From positions 49,459,501 through 49,523,500 of the forward strand of contig NC_059346.1 of NCBI RefSeq assembly GCF_019703515.2: a stretch of 64,000 nt of DNA. Reading direction: 5' to 3'. A program made the position numbers and the translations under genes. Under the pieces are notes generated by a model. The model had not been told where the DNA came from. It did not search any database and saw only the letters and a list, made by a program, of their open reading frames with translations. Shown in pieces: positions 45,945 through 57,899 of this stretch (positions are counted from its first letter, which is position 1; every line of letters starts with the position of its first letter). This DNA comes from Myxocyprinus asiaticus. Its lineage: Eukaryota; Chordata; Actinopteri; Cypriniformes; Catostomidae.

Positions 45945-47040
45945 TCACAAAACTAAGTAAAAAAGGAAAGACCGCTTTTCAAGTCTAACTGAGCTACTAA
46001 CTGTAAAGCTGCATTTATTATAAGCAATCAATAACACAGGCAACCTCATTCCCCATAAGGCCTTTGTTACATACTGCTACACATACATCACTGACATTAT
46101 TACTAATTATTGTTTAATGGATTGCTTATTGCTTTTTGATTGAAATCTATTCTTTTTGTTGTCTTGTCATCAGTCTATCAAATAAATTAATCTCAGATCT
46201 TGAATGGCATGCCTGTAAAGCATCTAATTTCTGTTTACATTATGAAGAATGAACAGAGTAAAAATGCTTAAAATAACCACAGTATGTGACAATATATGTG
46301 ATAATATGTAGAACTGAAAATGGAGCCTCAACAGGACAAGCAATTCATGACACGTTAACAGTTCATTATGCAAGAAAATGCACAGTGTTTCAGAGAGGCT
46401 GTAGATGTGTTCCTGATTAAGTCAATTATACCTCTCACCCTGCAGAATCAATCTATTGACAGAGCCAGAGAATCAATATAGAGCTCAGGGTTTGTCTCCA
46501 GTGTAAAAAATAGCAATCCCATTCGAACAATACTTGATTTTGACATTTTCTGAGGAAAATGTGAGTGGAGTTTGCCTATGCACAACTCAAAACTGCAATG
46601 CTAGAGTCGTATGAAGGGTTACTAGGATGTTCAATATGTTGCTGATTTGAATGGCTTTCCAATGGGAAGCCTGCAGGGCTGATAATACTACCTTTAGCAA
46701 GTACTTCATTTGTGGGCATAGGAGAGAGAAAGGGGTCGTTACCAACAGTACATGTTGTGAAATTATTCCTATATGTTGAATGCTTGTTTCTGATTGGTTG
46801 TCGGACGTTCTAAGGTGTGCAATTATTTTTCAGTAAACGCACGGCTATGAAGTAATTCCAGGTCTTGACCACATAATGGTTCCATATCACCACACCAAAT
46901 TATTTCAGCTTTTTCAGAGCAGTGCAGGCTAATACAACAAAATAACCTATTAAAACAAAGACACTGGCTAAGTAAATCAGATAAGAATGACAAGCAATGT
47001 CTATAATATCCTACATTTATTGAAATTTCTGTTTAAATGT
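45945..47040. other. AT-rich non-coding DNA
   Basis: No gene recognised. The stretch 46737-46870 (TGATTGGTTGTCGGACG, CGCACGGCTATGAAG) resembles a dispersed fish repeat. Confidence 0.45.
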
Positions 47041-47041
47041 G

Positions 47042-47211
<170 letters not shown>

Positions 47212-47255
47212 GTCCAAAGCAAGACTCTGATTCCGTGGCAGAAGAAAGTAGTTCC

Positions 47256-47430
47256 ACTGAAGTAAGGAGTGATTGACAATGGGACATTGAATTATTTAAA
47301 TATAATGCACACCCCAAGGTGGTAATTCAATCACGACGTGCAGCAAAGTGGCCATTTCACCTCAGGTGTGCATTTTTTTTTTCAATAATTCAACGTCCCG
47401 TTGTCAATTATTCCTTACTTCAATGTTATT
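47256..47430. repeat. Foldback repeat next to the CT run
   Basis: GAAGTAAGGAGTGATTGACA (left) and the inverse TGTCAATTATTCCTTACTTC (right), with AATGCACACC / GGTGTGCATT and GACATTGAATTATT / AATAATTCAACGTC between. A compact inverted-repeat element. Confidence 0.75.
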
Positions 47431-47996
47431 CACTTGAAAAAGGTCTATAAAGTCAACAAAATTACAAATATATATTTTTCTGCTAAGAAATTAGCTCTTT
47501 ATAGTCTTAGGATGTTATCTTAGGATAGGCTCCAAAGCTTACAATTTAATAATATTTAATCTTAATTAATATAACATTATTAGATCATTGAATAAACTCT
47601 CGGAAAACAACATGCCAACTTCCATTGTGATCATGTTGCCGAAGTAGGATGGCTCATGACCCACAGTCCTTTGTTGTTTTTGACATGCTGCAAATGATTG
47701 ATGGTTGGGACTAATTATTTTTTACAGTTTTCAGTATTTATATCAGTTAAAATGAAAGATAAAACAAAGACTGACCAAATGTCTTTCACTGCACTGTGGA
47801 GAAAATGTTTCCAAATCTCAGAGAATAGCTCTAGAGAGATCATACATTTCTTAAATTACTTTTAATGATTTTTTGCCTGATGTATTAGAGGTTACTGATA
47901 AGTCACATTTAATCAATAAATATTAAAGGTGCAAAGCATTTGATCTAAATTAAATGTGATGTCATTTTAGAAAAGGTTATTTACAACGTTTGCTCT

Positions 47997-48631
47997 TAAC
48001 CCTAGTGTATCATATTTGATAAAAGCCCCTACATCATCAACAAGATCAATACTTTGTTGACAAACCTGTTGTATGCAATAAACTAGATTTCTACTGCCTA
48101 CTGGTTGAAGTTTCTGTGCTTTTCTGGAAGTAGAAGACCTTGTAATAAAATTTCCAAAATGGACGTCTGCGTATTGTGAAGCATATGTCTTTTTTCTATG
48201 AAATCTCTGCTGTTTTTGATAAAGTAACAATAATATTGAACTTGCTACTGAAATTTCAACTTGTGCTTGCTTAACATTTCATACATAATTTTATTTTAAA
48301 AAATCAATTGTATCAAATATGATACAACACGCTTTTGAGGTAAATGTCTCAATCATCATTACATTATATTTATGTTCCCCACAATAAAATAAAACAGAGC
48401 ACTGAAAATACTGACATATAAATTTTATATGATATATTTAAATTGGGAATGGATATTTATATGTATTTGTATATATTCAGCCTTCTCTGTCATTATAAAG
48501 ATCCCATTGTTGTACATTACAAGCTACTATGATGTCATATTACTACCTCCTGAGAAAATTTATTTATTTATTTATTTCTACATCAATGTAATGTTTGGTG
48601 CATGAAAACATATGATAATAATAGTTTTTTG

Positions 48632-48665
<34 letters not shown>

Positions 48666-48916
48666 TATAATATATATATATATAATATTATTCATATTTG
48701 ATTTAATGTGCTGAATTGTAATGCCTTATATATTTATAGACCGAGGAGAGGAAGTTGTCATGGCCAAACACCCACACATTTGAAATCTCTGAAAAGCCCA
48801 GGTTGTTCTCTTACGACACCCCAAGATTTACTACTGTGCCATGTATGGGCTTAGAGAAAATTAAATAGCAAAAGTCCTATACCAAAATTAATTGCTGGGT
48901 CTCAGGAGGATAATGA
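47997..48916. mobile_element. Possible piggyBac-like element
   Basis: Left TTAACCCTAGTGTATCATAT; right (minus strand) TTATCCTCCTGAGACCCAGC, the latter similar to the right end at 45215-45231. The motif TATCAAATATGATA occurs near both 48016 and 48312. The right TTAA is imperfect. An open frame at 47967-48230 (minus) crosses the proposed edge and is not recognised. Confidence 0.35.
48632..48690. repeat. Poly-A plus (TA)n simple repeat
   Basis: An A run of about 17 followed by interrupted TA units. Confidence 0.9.
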
Positions 48917-49343
48917 CCTTTAATGCCTGATGTTTCAAGTATGATACAAACAAACAAACAAACAAAAAACAAAATCACATATTATTATTATTTTTATTTA
49001 GATTTTGTCTATGTTTAAAAAGAAATAAATAAATAACATTTTAATTTTCTGACAATTATTAATGGCAACCCGGCGTGTCAAAATACTATTGGGCAGTGGG
49101 CGGGATCACACAGGCCAAAACACAAACAGAAATTCCAGCCTGGAACGGACATTTCAAAGTACAATATACTGGCTGTAGCATTGTTTTCGGAGAAGCCAGT
49201 ATTTCAACTTAGCATGTTTCCTAAATCTCTGATAGCATATTATGATAATTTTATGCTTTAGTACAATAAATATATTACATATTGCACCTTTAATAAGCAC
49301 CCCTAAAAATTATCTACAGTATGGCTATGATTTATTTTTTTAA
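48691..49343. other. AT-rich non-coding DNA
   Basis: No gene recognised; contains AAAC and TTTA simple repeats near 48948-49035. Confidence 0.45.
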
Positions 49344-52268
49344 AAGATGGCGCCGCGGATGGCTGCTTTGGTGTGGAGCTCTCTAGCGTTTTTGTTACTT
49401 TTGTTTGTATGTCATGTTTTTTGTCACTTTTTCCCAATCAGTTTCACCAGGGATGACCTGCTGAATGTTTGGCAGAGCATACTTGATCATTTTTTGCCGG
49501 TGTTTGATTATTCAGACGTTTAATTAAATGCTGCCAAGTTTTCATCTAGTGAATGTCCGCTCCCTTGCCAACAAAATGGACAAACTGCTTCTGCTTACTC
49601 AAACAAATAAGGACTTTTCTAACTCCACTGCCTGTGTTTCACGGAAACCTGGCTGAGTGAAGCCATCCCAGACAGTGCGTTATATCTGCCGGGCTTTCAG
49701 CTGGTCTGAGCGGATTGCATCGCGGAGTTATCGGGAAAAACGAGAAGCGGTGGAACATGCTTTTACATCAACGAAAGTTGGTGTACAGATGTAACAGCAT
49801 TGAAGAAGATGTGCTGTCCTAATTTAGAGGCGCTCTTCATCAACTGTAAGTCTTTCTACTCGCCGCATGATTTTTCCTCCTTTATTCTGGTGAGTGTTTA
49901 TATCCCATCACAAGCATGCATGAACACAGCATTGCAACAGCTGGCTGATCACATCACAGACACGGAGCAACATCACCCGGACTCTCTTATCATTATTCTG
50001 GGAGATTTTAATAAAGCTAACCTCACCCGTGAACTGCCAAAATACAAACAACACATCACATGCCCCACCAGAGAAAGAAATATATTGAACCACTGCTACA
50101 CCACTGTAAAGGATACATATCGCTCTGTCCCACATTTAGCTTTAGGACTCTCTGATCACTGTCTGGTTCATCTTCTCCTTGTAAAGAGATGGACCAATGA
50201 AGCAGAGCTGGAACTACAAGCCTGCTTTGACTGCACTAATTGGAGTGTTTTTGAGGCTGCAGCCACAGACCTGGATGAGCTAACAGATACTGTGATATCA
50301 TATATCAGTTTCTGTGAGGATATGTGAATCCCTACTAGGACATTTGTATAATTCAATAATGATAAACCATGGTTTACAGGAAAACACAGACAGCTTCATC
50401 GTGCCAAAGAAGATGCTTACAGAAGTGGGAATAAAACATTGTACAACCAGGCCAGGAACACACTTAGTAAGAAAATCAGAGTGGCTAAAAGAAGCTACTC
50501 GGAAAAGCTGAAAAAAACAGTTTTCAGCCAACGATCCTGCATCAGTGTGGAAAGGCCTAAAAAGCCATCCTCGCTCTGCAGAGAGTAGAGAGAACTAATG
50601 GCTGATGAACTGAATGTGTTTTACTGCAGGTTTGAAAAGCCCAGTCTCACAACCCCCCCCCCCCCCACCCACACTCTGATCTTCACTTCACACATACACC
50701 AACACCTTCTGGAACCCCCCTCCTCCCACTCCTGCTACTCAATCTGCACTTATGATCTGTGAGTAGATTCTGTGCCGGGTCTTTTGGAAACAAAAGACTA
50801 GGAAAGCTTCAGGCCCAGATGGTGTTTCACCTGCCTGTCTGAAAGTCTGCACTGACCAACTGGCCCCCATCTTCACACATATCTTCAATAGATCACTGGA
50901 GCAGTGTGAAGTTCCCTGCTGCTTCAAACACTCCACCATCATTCCGGTACCCAAAAAACCCAAAATCACAGGACTTAATGACTACAGACCTGTCGCTCTC
51001 ACGTCTGTGAAGTCATTTGAGAGACTGGTTTTGGCCTACCTGAAACACATCACTGGACCCTTGCTGGACCCCCTTAATTTTGCTTACAGAGCAAACAGGT
51101 CTATGGATGATGCTGTCAATATGGAACTGCATTATATCCTGAAACACCTCGACAGATCTGGGACTTATGCAAGGATCCTATTTGTGGACTTCAGTTCAGC
51201 CTTCAATACCATCATGCCTGATCTTCTCTGAACCAAACTGACCCAGCTCTCTGTGCCCACCCCAATGTGTCAATGGATCACCAGCTTTGTGACAGATAGG
51301 CAGCAGTTAGTGAGACTGGGGAAACTCACATCCGGGACCCTCACTATTAGCACTCATGCTCTCAGGGATGTGTTCCCTCTCCACTGCTCTTCTCCCTGTA
51401 CACAAATGACTGCACTGCAAAAGACCCCACTGTCATCGGCCTCATCTGCGAAGGTGATGATTCTGCATACAGATGAGAGGTTGATCAGCTGGCTGTCTGG
51501 TGTGGTCACAACATCCTTGAGCTGAACATACTCAAAACAGTGGAGATGATAGTGGACTGTTAGGAGAAAGCCCCCTGCACCCCCTCCCCTCAGCTGAGGA
51601 AGTTCAACCTGCCACAGGAGCTGCTGACACAGTTCCACTCAGCTGTCATTGAGTCTGTCCTGTGCACATCTATAACTGTCTGGTTTGGTTCAGCCACCAA
51701 ATCAGACAGAAGGAAACTACAACGGACAGTCAGAACTGCTGAGAGGATTATTGGTGCCCCCCTGCCCACCCTCCAATACCTGTACATCTCCAGAGTGAGG
51801 AAATGTGCAGGTAGAATCACTCTGGTCCCCACACACCCTACCCACTCCCTCTTTGAACTGTTGCCCTCTGGCCGGCGCTACAGAGCACTGAGCACCAGGA
51901 CATCCATGCACAAGAACACTTTTTACCCTCAGGCCATTTTCCACATGAACAATTAAACTGCCTCATGACTCCCCCATAGTGCAATAATGTAAATACATAT
52001 CTCGTACATATGTAAATTCACATATTTAATTAAATAACTGTACATACCCTACCTTGCACATACACTACCACTTGCACATGCACATACGCCATTCTGTTAT
52101 ACGTCCTATTATTTGTATGTCTATTTATACTCTTACCTTGTTTTATATTCTGTGTCTCACTGTAATGTTCTGTGAACTCTTGTTTCTCCTATCACCAAAA
52201 AAAAAAAAAAAATTAAAAAACATCCTGTGTACGTAAGAACACGACAATAAAGCTCATTCTGATTCTGT
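49344..52268 (+). mobile_element. Nearly full-length L2/CR1-group LINE
   Basis: Starts AAGATGGCGCCGCGGATGG, continues through an AP-type endonuclease, linker and reverse transcriptase, and ends with CGACAATAAAGCTCATTCTG plus a GATTCTG tail. The start includes AAGATGGCG, the YY1 site core, as found at the 5' end of some LINE promoters. About 2.9 kb. A 3' A-rich run lies at 52197-52220 and a C run of about 14 at 50655-50670. Confidence 0.88.
49535..51956 (+). pseudogene. LINE ORF2 (endonuclease and reverse transcriptase), degraded
   Basis: Endonuclease: LVNVRSLANKMDKL at about 49548, IIILGDFNKANLT and LGLSDHCLVHLL in the open stretch 49800-50327 (GDFN and SDH catalytic blocks). [37 protein letters not shown] (motif A) at 51007-51231, with motif B region near 51360 disrupted and the FADD region lost in frameshifts. 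Stops include TGA 50325-50327 and TGA 51229-51231. C-terminal QAIFHMNN ends at TAA 51954-51956. Not functional. Confidence 0.85.
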
Positions 52269-52386
52269 TATATTCCCTTGTATCCTCTAAACTAGCAGAA
52301 ATGAAATTATACCTTCTGCTAATTTTGTTTGTTTTTGTTTTGTGGAATGAAATAAAGTTTAGTATAAATAGTTTTAAAACATTGCC

Positions 52387-53562
52387 TTAAAGGTACACTC
52401 AGTAATTTTTAACTCCTAAAGACATGAATTGTAATCTTGCAATATATGTAGAAATGAGCACTCACATCTAAATGAAGACTCCAGTCATATCAGTAAACTT
52501 ATAAAAGCTGTTTTATTCTACATGGAGAGGGTCCGCACATTGGGGCTGCCATGTTAGAATCACATGACCAGCCGAATACTACTTGCTTAATCTCAGTAAC
52601 CGTCCTGTTATTTCATCGCTGCTCTCAGGTGTAGCCTCGTGACACAAGGAAGTAACGTCCGACTTGAAACTGTGGCCATACATTCTCCATCTCACTGGAC
52701 GAGTTGAGATTACTCTGTGTTCCACCGAACACTCTAATGGATCTGAAGGAGACCGCCGAGCAATCCGCATCTTCATCCGTTTGCCTGCAGAAGTGAAGAG
52801 AAAAGATTTCTCTTCCATCTTCAATCAAGTCGACGTTGCTGATTTCTCCGCCAGCCCGCCAAGAATCAGCAGCCGTACGGCCCGCCGACAGAGCGAGGAA
52901 ACGGCCTCCCGTCATCACCCGAGCCTCAAGGAACTGAGTCGGAGTCAAACAATGTAAGAGGTTTACGTCTGGGCAGAGATAGAATATTATAGTGTGTTAT
53001 TCTTGTGTATCAATGTTATTGCTTGTACAGTTTATGGACCGCCGAGTCCGCTCATTGCTGCTAATAATACTCAAGTAATTAATGTAATGTACTGCTATCA
53101 CAAATTCGATTTTGCTGTGTTGTAGTATTGTATTTCTGCCATCGCGGGTGAGACCGAAACACTGAGTTTATCCATTAAAGAACCAAAGACCGCGGGACGG
53201 TTTACGAGCCGTTCACCGCATCTCTGAGTGATAAACTAACAGCTGCTTTCTCTCCCACGATCACGAAACCGGCTTCGGTTCCGCCACTTTATTCTCCCTC
53301 TCTCTCGTACTAACCACACACATGTGACCCCTCACAAACCTTCCCTCACACACATTTGGCTAGTAGATAACTTGGTGATAAAGCTCAGCTTTGTCCCTAA
53401 GTTATTGTACAAGCGGAGACACGCGGTAAACGGGCAGACGCCATTAACCGGCTTCTCTCCGCCCACATTCGCGGCCATATTCTCTGGCCAGAAATCTCAC
53501 GTGATGTACTCTCCACGAGAGTCACATCCACCATTTTGTGCATGTCACTCCTTACACACGCA

Positions 53563-53611
<49 letters not shown>

Positions 53612-53770
53612 CTTCCTCTCATGTGTTATAGGCTTATTTTGGTTACCATATCTAATCACGTCACTGTTTAGTTTGAAGTTATAAGTCGGAAGTTTATTGA
53701 CTGCATTGTATTGATTATTAACTGATATTACTGCATCAATAAACTTTGTTATATTTCAAAGAGGAGTGTT
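52387..53770. repeat. Unclassified repeat block, GC-richer middle
   Basis: Begins TTAAAGGTACACTCAGTAAT, a TTAA-bounded terminus I associate with cyprinid DNA elements (read on the minus strand it ends ...GTGTACCTTTAA). The middle (52640-53560) is richer in CpG than its surroundings and has overlapping open frames on both strands (52664-52957 plus, 52625-52948 minus), neither with a recognised domain. A (CA)n microsatellite lies at 53572-53608 and an AATAAA at about 53741. Confidence 0.4.
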
Positions 53771-53959
53771 TTGGTTTGTTTTGCATATACCTGTGTCAAA
53801 GGCTGGCAGGGGATGTCAGTGCTCAGATTCATGCCTTCATTGTTTCCTTTTGAATGTTGATGTTCTCTGAATGTCGATATTCCTGAGAGAACAATCTAAT
53901 ATTGAGACTGTTATACTGTCTGGTTATTAGTCCCTGATTCCAGGGTGGTGCCCTGGCAA

Positions 53960-54232
53960 TATTAATCCTGATTAATATTCTATTGATTTTTATAATTGAT
54001 AATTATCTTTGATTGTTGAATTTGAAAGATCAATAAGCTAGTGTTAATTCTAATCAATGTTCCATTGATTTTAATAATTAATGATTACCTTTGATAATAA
54101 TTAATATGATCTTGAATTTGATGGTTATCTTTGTTGATGTAAAGGATTAAAAAGCTAACATTGATTCTAATCAATGTTCTAATGATTTTAATAATTGATA
54201 ATTATCTTTGATAATTATTAATTATTGCTAAC
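53960..54232. repeat. AT-rich tandem repeat, about three diverged units
   Basis: The block ATTGATTTTAATAATTGATAA followed by TTATCTTTGAT recurs near 53978, 54063 and 54182 with small changes, each preceded by TTCTAATCAATGTTC or similar. Confidence 0.6.
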
Positions 54233-54235
54233 AAA

Positions 54236-55345
54236 CAAACCCACTCCTAAACGTAGCGCACAACACCCTCGTCTCTCCTCAATGGTGTCATCCTCACTTC
54301 CTCCCTCTAACCAGTTCTCCTCACTTGATGCAAATAATGCTACTAACTCTCTATGCTCCACTTTAACATCTTGTCTAGATAACATTTATACCCTCTCATC
54401 CAGGCCAGCTACACCCTCCACTCCCTGGCTAGCCAATGTTCTAATGTCTCCACTGCAAAAACATCATACTATCAAAACAAAATTAACAATTCTTCTGACA
54501 CTCGCACACTTTTCAATACGTTTTCCTCTCTCCTTTGCCCACCTCCTCCCCCTCCCTCATTACCTCTAACAGCTAATGACTTAGCCACATTTTTCATAGA
54601 TAAAATAACAACCATCAGCAGTCAATTCTCCACACCACAAACACACATTAACATCACACACACTCACTCTTCCTTCTTTCTCTCCATTCTCAGAAGCGGA
54701 AGTCTCCAAACTTCTCCTTTCCAGCCATCCTACTACCTGCCCTCTTGATCCTGTCCCCTCTCACCTCCTTCAACCATTTCTCCATTAATCTTACCTGCTC
54801 TCACTCACATCATTAATACATCTCTTCTCACTGGTGCCTTTCCCACCACATTTAAGCAGGCTCGGGTAATCCCAATGCTTAAGAAACCCACCCTAAACCC
54901 TGTACTTTTAGAAAACTACACACCAGTATCCCTCCTCGCATTCATCGCTAAAACACTTGAACGAGCCGTGTTCAACCAAGTCTCATCTTTTCTTACACAA
55001 AACAACCTGCTAGACAGCAACCAGTCTAACTTCAAAAGTGGACACTCTACAGAGACTGCTCTGCTGTCAGTCACTGAAGCTCTGAGACTGCCGTGAGCAG
55101 CATCCAAATCATCCGTAATTATCCTGCTGGATCTGTCTGCTGCTTTCGACATAGTAAACCACCAAATTCTCCTGTCAACCTTCACAAAGGGGATCACAGG
55201 AACCGTGCTCCACTGGTTCAAGTCTTACCTCACAGGTAGGTCTTTCAAGGTGTCTTGGAGGGGAGAGGTGTCTAAGTCTCACCAAATAGCTACCGGGGTG
55301 CCTCATGGTTCAGTGCTTGGACCACTCCTATTCTCCTGTGTGGTT
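54236..55345 (+). mobile_element. L2-type LINE fragment (linker to RT motif B)
   Basis: Seen: linker SSLDANNATNSLCS, then [69 protein letters not shown] (motif A), then [17 protein letters not shown] and [16 protein letters not shown] (motif B). A stop follows RLP near 55094 and the fragment ends abruptly at about 55345, where the neighbouring Ngaro-like DNA begins. No motif C. Confidence 0.85.
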
Positions 55346-55379
55346 TATTTATTTATTTTTTATTTTTTATTTTATCATT

Positions 55380-56215
55380 GTCCTTGAGTGTGATTTTGGG
55401 CTCTCTGTCGAGTAGCCCCTGGTTGTGCAGAATCTTTGCCAAAGACAAACAATGTGGTATGAGGCCCTACGTTATGCCAGCATTGTTGTGCAGTATCTTT
55501 GTTGAAAGATAAACAACATTTGATTATGAAAACCCTCCGATGAGGGAAGTGTTGTTTGAGATATCTTTGCTGAAAGGTGAACAACGTAGCGTAAAGCCAT
55601 ATGATAATGGTGACATTGCATGCAATCCCTTCTTGAAAGAAAACAATGTTTGATTATGAAAACTCTCTGATGAGGAAAGAGTTGTTTGAGATATCTTTGC
55701 CGAAATGTGAACAACATAGCGTAAAGCCATACGATAATGGCGACATTGTGTGCAATCCCTTCGTTGAAAGAAAACAACGTTTGATTATGAAAACCCTCTG
55801 ACGAGGGAAGAGATTGTTTGATGGTTATCTTTGCCGAAAGGTGAACAACGTGCGTAAAGCCATACGATAATGGTGATGTTGCATGCGATACCCTTCGTAG
55901 AAAGATATTCCATGAGGCTCAAGCCCTCAAAAGAGGGCGGCCGTTGTTTAATGGTTATCTTTGCCAAGGTGAACAGCATACATAAAGCCATACGATAATG
56001 GTGATGTTGTCGTACGATAACCTGTTGAAAGATATCCCATGATAGTATGAGCTTTCCGGCGAGGGCGAGCTGGCTTGTGTAATACCTATGCAATGGAAAC
56101 CATGCTTAAGATTATGGAAGCCCTGGCGAGGAGGGTAGACATAGTTATGCATTATCCTTGTGAAACGATGGATGTGCTTGAATTGAATCATCGTGTACGG
56201 CTGATGGAGAGTTGA
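55380..56215. repeat. Tandem array of ~130-bp units, 3' region of Ngaro-like element
   Basis: Units restart near 55503, 55633, 55763, 55897 and 56025 with (T)TGAAAGA and share AAGCCATACGATAATGGTGA and TATCTTTGCCGAAAGGTGAA. Divergence increases toward 56200. It lies directly downstream of the recombinase gene (minus strand), so it is probably the non-coding end of that element. Confidence 0.8.
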
Positions 56216-56250
56216 GCTTGTTTGATGATATGAGTGTTAGGTCGAATATA

Positions 56251-57497
56251 CACTATATTGCCAAAAGTATTCGCTCACCCATCCAAATAATTGAATTCAG
56301 GTGTTCCAATCACTTCCATGGCCACAGGTGTATAAAATGAAGCACCTAGGCATGCAGACTGCTTCTACAAACATTTGTGAAAGAATGGGCCGCTCTCAGG
56401 AGCTCAGTGAATTCCAGCGTGGTACTGTGATAGGATGCCACCTGTGCAACAAGTCCAGTCGTGAAATTTCCTCACTACTAAATATTCCACAGTCAACTGT
56501 CAGTGGTATTATAACAAAGTGGAAGCGATTGGGAATGACAGCAACTCAGCCACGAAGTGGTAGGCCACGTAAAATGACAGAGTGGGGGCAGCGGATGCTG
56601 AGGCGCATAGTGCGCAGAGGTCGCCAACTTTCTGCAGAGTCAATCGCTACAGACCTCCAAAGTTCATGTGGCCTTCAGATTAGCTCAAGAACAGTGTGTA
56701 GAGAGCTTCATGGAATGGGTTTCCATGGCCGAGCAGCTGCATCCAAGCCATACATCACCAAGTGCAATGCAAAGCGTCGGATGCAGTGGTGTAAAGCACG
56801 CCGCCACTGGACTCTAGAGCAGTGGAGACGCGTTCTCTGGAGTGACGAATCACGCTTCTCCATCTGGCAATCTGATGGACGAGTCTGGGTTTGGCGGTTG
56901 CCAGGAGAACGGTACTTGTCTGACTGCATTGTGCCAACTGTGAAGTTTGGTGGAGGGGGATTATGGTGTGGGGTTGTTTTTCAGGAGCTGGGCTTGGCCC
57001 CTTAGTTCCAGTGAAAGGAACTCTGAATGCTTCAGCATACCAAGAGATTTTGGACAATTCCATGCTCCCAACTTTGTGGGAACAGTTTGGGGATGGCCCC
57101 TTCCTGTTCCAACATGACTGCGCACCAGTGCACAAAGCAAGGTCCATAAAGACATGGATGAGCAAGTTTGGTGTGGAAGAACTTGACTGGCCTGCACAGA
57201 GTCCTGACCTCAACCCGATAGAGCACCTTTGGGATGAATTAGAGCGAAGACTGCGAGCCAGGCCTTCTCGTCCAACATCAGTGTCTGACCTCACAAATGC
57301 GCTTCCGGAAGAATGGTCAAAAATTCCCATAAACACACTCCTAAACCTTGTGGAAAGCCTTCCCAGAAGAGTTGAAGCTGTTATAGCTGCAAAGGGTGGG
57401 CCGACATCATATTAAACCCTATGGATTAAGAATGGGATGTCACTTAAGTTCATATGTGTCTAAAGGCAGATGAGCGAATACTTTTGGCAATATAGTG
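56251..57497 (+). mobile_element. Tc1-like transposon with intact ends and TA duplication
   Basis: Inverted ends CACTATATTGCCAAAAGTA (56251) and its inverse TACTTTTGGCAATATAGTG (ending 57497), flanked by TA on both sides. 1247 bases. A single-gene transposase fills it. The excellent preservation suggests a fairly recent insertion. Confidence 0.95.
56385..57415 (+). pseudogene. Tc1-like transposase with one frameshift
   Basis: Start MGRSQELSEFQRG, paired helix-turn-helix region (SSREISSLLNIPQSTVSGII, then RSGRPRKM, the AT-hook-like GRPR), and a DDE catalytic domain: LWSDESRF (first Asp), [12 protein letters not shown] (second Asp), [15 protein letters not shown] (Glu), a DD34E arrangement. 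All three catalytic residues are present. One indel in the G run near 56955 breaks the frame: the first part is read to 57003 and the rest, from VWGCFSGAG, in another frame to 57415. Apart from this it is intact, near the usual ~340 residues. Confidence 0.92.
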
Positions 57498-57880
57498 TAT
57501 TTCAGGTAGGATGAGGAAGACCGATGGCCGAGCATCTTGATAGTGGACTCTGAAATACCTCGATGAGTGGCAGTAGTAGCTGCTCCGATACGAAATGAGT
57601 GCCCCAAGAAGACATGAGGGGAGAGACCACAGTGTTTGAGGGTTGCTGTGAGGTGGTTTCTGAACCAGTAGCGCGACATGGGGGCTAGGGATGGAGTGAT
57701 GAATTGGGGAGGAAATTGAGATGTCTAGTTTGAAAGCACAAAGGAAATGAACACGCACACTGGGAGATCAGAACGGAAAATAGAGGAGTACTGTTTGATT
57801 GGCAGGAGGAGGAATAGTGAGCCCAGGCGGAGTTGTAGGAAGTGAGTGTGGACTGGGCAAGTCCTTTCTGCATGAAAGTT
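57440..57880 (-). pseudogene. Ngaro-like tyrosine recombinase, internally deleted
   Basis: N-terminal stretch (57873 downward) GLAQSTLTSYNSAWAHYSS, then a deletion, then the catalytic end: SRYWFRNHLTATLKHCG, GHSFRIGAATTATHRGIS (HxxR box intact), MLGHRSSSSYLKYT (His and nucleophile Tyr intact). The first catalytic Arg region is missing. Tc1 is inserted just after LKY; without it the frame would stop two codons later, so only the last codons are affected. Confidence 0.78.
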
Positions 57881-57899
57881 GGAGCGGAATTTAAATTGG

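Noticed and set aside
52951..53758. Possible solo LTR (TGTAAG start, AATAAA near 53741)
   Set aside because: No matching second LTR, primer-binding site or target duplication could be shown; kept as unclassified repeat.
55503..56100. CRISPR-like array of repeats
   Set aside because: Units are contiguous ~130-bp tandem repeats without unique spacers, in a vertebrate retroelement.
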